Below, one piece after another: positions 60,676 through 64,000 of a stretch of 64,000 nt of DNA. Position numbers and translations under genes: made by a program. The first letter of the stretch is position 1, and each line of letters begins with the position of its first letter. The DNA lies in the NCBI GenBank assembly GCA_014654705.1, contig JACVZY010000010.1, positions 1 through 64,000 of the forward strand, in the 5' to 3' direction. The notes below the pieces were generated by a model. It worked only from the letters and a program-made list of their open reading frames with translations. It did not search any database and had not been told where the DNA came from. Source of the DNA: Ignavibacteria bacterium. Lineage in GTDB: Bacteria > Bacteroidota > Ignavibacteria > Kapaibacteriales > UBA4661.

Positions 60676-61791
60676 ATGACACAATTGCAACAATTTTGTT
60701 CTCGCATTCTTTGTGTAGCACTTGTAAGTATTGCTTTTACTGCGTACACAGGCTTTGCACAAGATAAAAAACCAACGCCACCCGTTATCACGTTTTCCGG
60801 CTATGTGGATACATACTACGCTTTTGATAATGATATTACCGCTCTTCCTAATCAGCCTGCCGGTGCACGGCAGTTCTCATTTTTGGGCTATGTACGAAAT
60901 CAATTTAATCTCAATACCGCTCAACTGACCGGTACAGTCGTGCATGATGACTATCGGGCAGCCCTGACGATTGCTTACGGGGATTTGCGTAATTCCGCAT
61001 ACGTGCCTCTCACACGATTCAACACGCTCCAACAAGCAAATGGTGGATTCCGCCTTGTGGATAAACTCTGGATTGATGGGGGATTTTTTATGACTCACAT
61101 CGGCGGTGAGAGCCTTTTGCCCAAAGATAATTGGTTCACCCTCTATTCATTTGCTACCACCAACGAGCCTTTCTATCAAGCCGGTGTACGACTTTCATAT
61201 GAAGGCAGCCTTGTGCAAGCGCAATTGCATTTGCTCAATGGCTATGGTATCTTTGAAGACAACAATGATTCCAAATCTATTGGTTGGTTTTTAGGCTTTA
61301 CGCCATCCTCCCAATTTACCGCTCTGATTTCCGGCATCGCCGGTAACGAGCAGCCCGCCGGTTCGCCCGCCGCCACACGCATCTACAACGATCTCGTGCT
61401 AACATATCAGCCAACAGACGCCTTAACTATTCGTGCGGAGGCTGACTTAGGCTTAGAAGAAATTCCAACCCTGAACCGTCAGTATGGCTCATATTTGGCA
61501 AGTTTCATTGCATTACGATATGCGATTATATCGAATGTTTTTGTATCAGGGCGCTTTGAATATGTCGCTAACGCGAATGGTAGCAACGGAGATATTGGCA
61601 TCATTACCAGTGCACTTCGGGGAACCGGCTACTCAGCATCGGTAGAATATCGTCCCATTGCAAATTCATACATACGCGCTGAGGTGCGTGCGCTGCAATT
61701 TGACAATCAATACACACTCTTCACCGATGCAAGTAATCGCCCCACCAGCTCGCGCTTAGAAGGTGTGGTAAGTCTTGGTGTTTGGTTCTAA
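60676..61791 (+). CDS. OmpL-like outer-membrane porin
   Basis: A 371-residue predicted beta-barrel with a signal peptide (CVALVSIAFTAYTGFAQ). It matches the beta-barrel porin-2 (BBP2/OmpL-like) type: FSGYVDTYYAFD at the mature start, KLWIDGGFFMTHIGGE, then alternating strands with aromatic girdle residues. The final residue is Phe (GVVSLGVWF). It probably permits passive diffusion of small solutes. It has its own promoter and terminator. Confidence 0.85.
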   Translation: MTQLQQFCSRILCVALVSIAFTAYTGFAQDKKPTPPVITFSGYVDTYYAFDNDITALPNQPAGARQFSFLGYVRNQFNLNTAQLTGTVVHDDYRAALTIAYGDLRNSAYVPLTRFNTLQQANGGFRLVDKLWIDGGFFMTHIGGESLLPKDNWFTLYSFATTNEPFYQAGVRLSYEGSLVQAQLHLLNGYGIFEDNNDSKSIGWFLGFTPSSQFTALISGIAGNEQPAGSPAATRIYNDLVLTYQPTDALTIRAEADLGLEEIPTLNRQYGSYLASFIALRYAIISNVFVSGRFEYVANANGSNGDIGIITSALRGTGYSASVEYRPIANSYIRAEVRALQFDNQYTLFTDASNRPTSSRLEGVVSLGVWF

Positions 61792-61813
61792 AACTCTTCT
61801 TCTTACGGTAAAC

Positions 61814-61856
61814 AAAAAAGGTGTCGTTTGCTTTATGCGAACCACACCTTTTTGCT
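61814..61856. terminator. Bidirectional terminator, porin / htrA
   Basis: AAAAAAGGTGTCGTTTGC pairs imperfectly with GCGAACCACACCTTTTT (61814-61853), with T-runs on both sides. It separates the porin gene (plus) from the convergent HtrA gene (minus). Confidence 0.8.
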
Positions 61857-61873
61857 ATAATCTTTGCTGTACT

Positions 61874-63142
61874 CTATTTCTTACGAGGCTCCAGCGTAAG
61901 CTGTTTTGTCATAGTTTTGTCGCCACGTTGAATTGTGAGTGATAATTTCTGTCCCGCAATCCCGTCATTGATAACGGTCAGAACGTCATTTTCACGGCGA
62001 ATTTTCTGCCCTTCGATTTCTACAATCATATCACCCGGCTCGAACCCTGCCTTCTCTGCCGTAGAGCCGTAGGCAATCTCACTGATAACAACGCCCTGCA
62101 CTTTTTTGAGGTCAAGATATTTCGCTATGCGTTCGTCCACCTGCTGCACACGAAGACCTGCGTTAAAATCTCGATTGATAGAACCGTCGCGCTTCAGCAA
62201 GTCCATAATTTTGCGAACACGATTCGCCGGTATGGCAAAGCCAATACCAATGCTCCCTGCACCGGAACCATTCTGTGCTGTGGAATAGATAATAGTGTTC
62301 ATCGCAATCACCTCACCAAGCGAGTTTACAAGCGGTCCACCAGAATTGCCGGAACTAATCGCTGCATCGGTCTGAATCATACCACGATACACACGCCCCT
62401 CCTGCACCATGTTCACACCCGAATTGCTGACTACGCCAACGGTAATTGTTGGTTTTGCATTAACGTCAAAAAGACCGAATGGATTTCCCAAAGCAATTAC
62501 CCACTCGCCAATAACAATATCTTCGGAGTTGGCAAAACGGAGCGCCGGAAAAGTAATACCTTTCGCGCTTTCGTCCTCAATCTTGAGCAAGGCGACATCA
62601 CTTGTGCGGTCAGTGCCGATGAGTTTTGCGTTGTATTTTTCGCCGCTTGTGAGCGTAACCACAATTTTGGAAGCATGACCGGCAACGTGGTCATTGGTGA
62701 GAATATATCCATCTTGTGAAACAAGGAAACCTGACCCCAAGCCTGCTACCTCTTGGCGGTACGTCTGCGGCTGCGCTCTTTGCCCGAAATACTGTCCGAA
62801 AAAAGGGTCATTGAAAAAGCCGGCAAAGGGATCATGCACCTGATATTCGCGGACTTCCACAACGTTGATACCAACAATTGATGGGCTGCATTGACTTACG
62901 GCTCGCGTAATGGCATTGCGACGCGAATTGGTAATATCTTGCTGTGCTGCTTGTAATTCTTCGGCAGAAGCAGGTTTCGTATCGGTACTGCTTGCTTCGT
63001 TCTCAGTTTTTGAAGATGTATTATCCGAACGATTGACAAATGCGCTAAAGCGTGATTGTAATGCAGAAGACGAGTAGAGCGCAGCACCACTTACGGCTAC
63101 AAACGCTGTAATGATAAGGAGTTTGGACTTCATAGACATCAA
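61874..63142 (-). CDS. HtrA/DegP-family periplasmic serine protease
   Basis: A 422-residue trypsin-like protease-chaperone of the envelope. An N-terminal signal anchor (KLLIITAFVAVSGAALYSS) precedes the catalytic domain with His152 (LTNDHVAG), Asp182 (TSDVALLKI) and Ser267 (AISSGNSGGP). One PDZ domain follows at about 330-415 (KVQGVVISEIAYGSTAEKAG). One PDZ and a linker make it DegS/HtrA2-like in size rather than DegP-like with two PDZs. The Q-rich insert QYFGQRAQPQTYRQEVAG corresponds to the LA loop. It degrades misfolded envelope proteins. The start could be the third codon ATG 63133. Confidence 0.93.
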   Translation of the reverse strand: MMSMKSKLLIITAFVAVSGAALYSSSALQSRFSAFVNRSDNTSSKTENEASSTDTKPASAEELQAAQQDITNSRRNAITRAVSQCSPSIVGINVVEVREYQVHDPFAGFFNDPFFGQYFGQRAQPQTYRQEVAGLGSGFLVSQDGYILTNDHVAGHASKIVVTLTSGEKYNAKLIGTDRTSDVALLKIEDESAKGITFPALRFANSEDIVIGEWVIALGNPFGLFDVNAKPTITVGVVSNSGVNMVQEGRVYRGMIQTDAAISSGNSGGPLVNSLGEVIAMNTIIYSTAQNGSGAGSIGIGFAIPANRVRKIMDLLKRDGSINRDFNAGLRVQQVDERIAKYLDLKKVQGVVISEIAYGSTAEKAGFEPGDMIVEIEGQKIRRENDVLTVINDGIAGQKLSLTIQRGDKTMTKQLTLEPRKK

Positions 63143-63235
63143 TACAATTTGGTGGAATATAAAAAATAGTTACTGCAAATTTACGGTAGGAAGTACATCC
63201 AACAAAATATTGAAAGGAAAATTGTTGCCCAGACA

Positions 63236-63292
63236 AAAAAATCCCCGTGCAAAATCGCTTGACAAAAGCGTGCTACACAGGGAAATTTTTGC
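63236..63292 (-). terminator. Probable terminator after the Spy-like gene
   Basis: Read on minus, AAAAATTTCCCTGTG and CACGGGGATTTTT form an imperfect stem with an inner GCTTTTGTCAAGC hairpin, followed by TTTT. It lies about 47 bases past the stop of the Spy-like gene. Confidence 0.5.
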
Positions 63293-63338
63293 TTAATTCT
63301 GCTTGCTTTCTCTTGCATACAATGCACTCAAAAGCAAT

Positions 63339-63821
63339 TTATTTATCAGCTTTTCTCTCTTTGCGGTGACTCATGCGTGCTTCCATTTTCGCCTTCATTT
63401 TGCCACGCATTTCCTCGAATTTCTTTTGTTGGTCTGCCGTCAGAACAGCACTGATTTCTTTGTCAGTGGTTTCCATAGCAGTCTTCATTGCTTCCGCAGC
63501 AGCTTTACGGTCGCCTTTTTTCTCTTCCGTGATCTTCCGTCCTTGCTGCGCACCGTTGAGAATAATGGGTTGAATTTTGCTAACCTGCTCGTCAGTCAGT
63601 TTTAGTGCTTTTTTCAGATGATTTGTTCGGCGCTCCGCCATTTTCTCCGGCGCTATGCGCGGACCTTTTCCGGGAGGCGGTACCGGAGGTTGTGCCAAAA
63701 GACTGGTTGCGATAAGTACAAGCCCCGTCAGAACAAGCACGGCTGCCGACAGTGTGTGGCGAAGCGTCTGTGCCGGTGCTGCGCTGGCATCAACGCTGGT
63801 GGAATTGATGTTGGTTTTCAT
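63339..63821 (-). CDS. Spy/CpxP-like periplasmic LTxxQ protein
   Basis: A 160-residue exported protein with a signal segment (VLVLTGLVLIATSLLAQPP) and a Pro-rich linker. It has two LTxxQ-type motifs (LTDEQVSKIQ and LTADQQKKFEE) in long basic helices, as in Spy/CpxP chaperones that protect envelope proteins. The helices are Lys/Met rich (KMKAKMEARM). A good ribosome site (AAGGGAG) lies 8 bases before the ATG. It is transcribed upstream of and towards htrA, which fits a shared envelope-stress role, although a hairpin lies between them. Confidence 0.85.
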   Translation of the reverse strand: MKTNINSTSVDASAAPAQTLRHTLSAAVLVLTGLVLIATSLLAQPPVPPPGKGPRIAPEKMAERRTNHLKKALKLTDEQVSKIQPIILNGAQQGRKITEEKKGDRKAAAEAMKTAMETTDKEISAVLTADQQKKFEEMRGKMKAKMEARMSHRKERKADK

Positions 63822-63866
63822 GACGAAAACTCCCTTAAAAAATGAAAAAAACTAGAGGTAATTGCT

Positions 63867-63908
63867 GCAACGTTTTTTCGTTTCTCTACCCTCAGGGTAG
63901 AGCGTTGC
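63867..63908 (-). promoter_or_regulatory. Nested palindrome upstream of the Spy-like gene
   Basis: CTCTACCC (63884-63891) and GGGTAGAG (63895-63902) make a perfect 8-bp stem with a 3-base loop. An outer pair, GCAACG (63867-63872) and CGTTGC (63903-63908), encloses it. It lies 46-87 bases before the Spy-like ATG. It could be an operator for a stress regulator or a leader RNA structure. Confidence 0.4.
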
Positions 63909-64000
63909 ATTGTGGAATTGATAATGAGAGTTTTGTTAGTAGGCAGAAGTTTAGTAGTCAGCTGTTAAAGTTTTGTTAAAATATTGGTGCTAGCATCTTT

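Overview
The window looks like a chromosomal segment of a Gram-negative bacterium of the Bacteroidota/Chlorobi (FCB) group. Two very large exported proteins end in type 9 secretion (T9SS) sorting domains. There is an S46 dipeptidyl-peptidase, a predicted OmpL-type porin and several lipoproteins. SecD and SecF are separate genes, whereas most Bacteroidia have them fused. This fits an early-branching relative such as Kapabacteria, Ignavibacteria or Chlorobi, but that placement is inference and no rRNA gene is present to test it. I saw no rRNA, no convincing tRNA and no CRISPR array. Most genes are ordinary housekeeping or envelope genes in short transcription units, many closed by clear hairpin terminators.

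Layout. 1-3.8 kb: division genes ftsQ-ftsA-ftsZ on the minus strand, closed by a perfect 18-bp terminator and with no mur genes attached. 4.4-13.1 kb: plus-strand genes for a Xer recombinase, an S46 peptidase, a GAF histidine kinase, a two-domain FKBP lipoprotein, a DUF58 protein and a FecR-like exported protein. 13.2-25.3 kb: minus-strand transglutaminase/DUF2126 protein, radA, secA, kynureninase and an RND-type adaptor. 25.5-36.1 kb: a DUF2805 protein, ferritin, a TMTC-like membrane protein, small envelope proteins, a PASTA protein, dcd, a STAS protein and secF-secD. 36.5-45.9 kb: plus-strand T9SS cargo, recG, an ABC exporter-like protein, an acyl-CoA ligase and a thioesterase. 46.0-56.9 kb: minus-strand giant IPT/TIG protein, an M16-like pseudopeptidase, a TPR histidine kinase and half of a transketolase. 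57.3-64 kb: membrane proteins, a Popeye-like cyclic-nucleotide protein, a methyltransferase, miaE, a porin, an HtrA protease and a Spy-like protein.

The most unusual feature is in recG. The reading frame is about 980 codons instead of roughly 700. Between helicase motif II (DEQH) and motif III (SATPIPRT) it carries an uninterrupted in-frame REP-associated tyrosine transposase (RAYT) with intact HUH and Tyr residues. REP-like palindromes in opposite orientation bracket it, each with a GTGG foot next to a hairpin. Another palindrome, with a compensatory base change in its stem, lies just upstream of recG. The transposase has no ATG of its own before its HUH motif, so it is probably made only as part of RecG. 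This resembles a translated mobile element living inside an essential-type repair gene.

Other points of interest: an ABC exporter-like protein whose ATPase domain has lost its Q-loop, signature and H-loop residues; an M16-family protein without its zinc motif, fused to another domain; two histidine kinases with nearly the same catalytic end but different sensors; a likely T9SS C-terminal remnant followed by its own terminator; a Popeye-like cyclic-nucleotide membrane protein; and a nested palindrome in the leader of a Spy-like gene.
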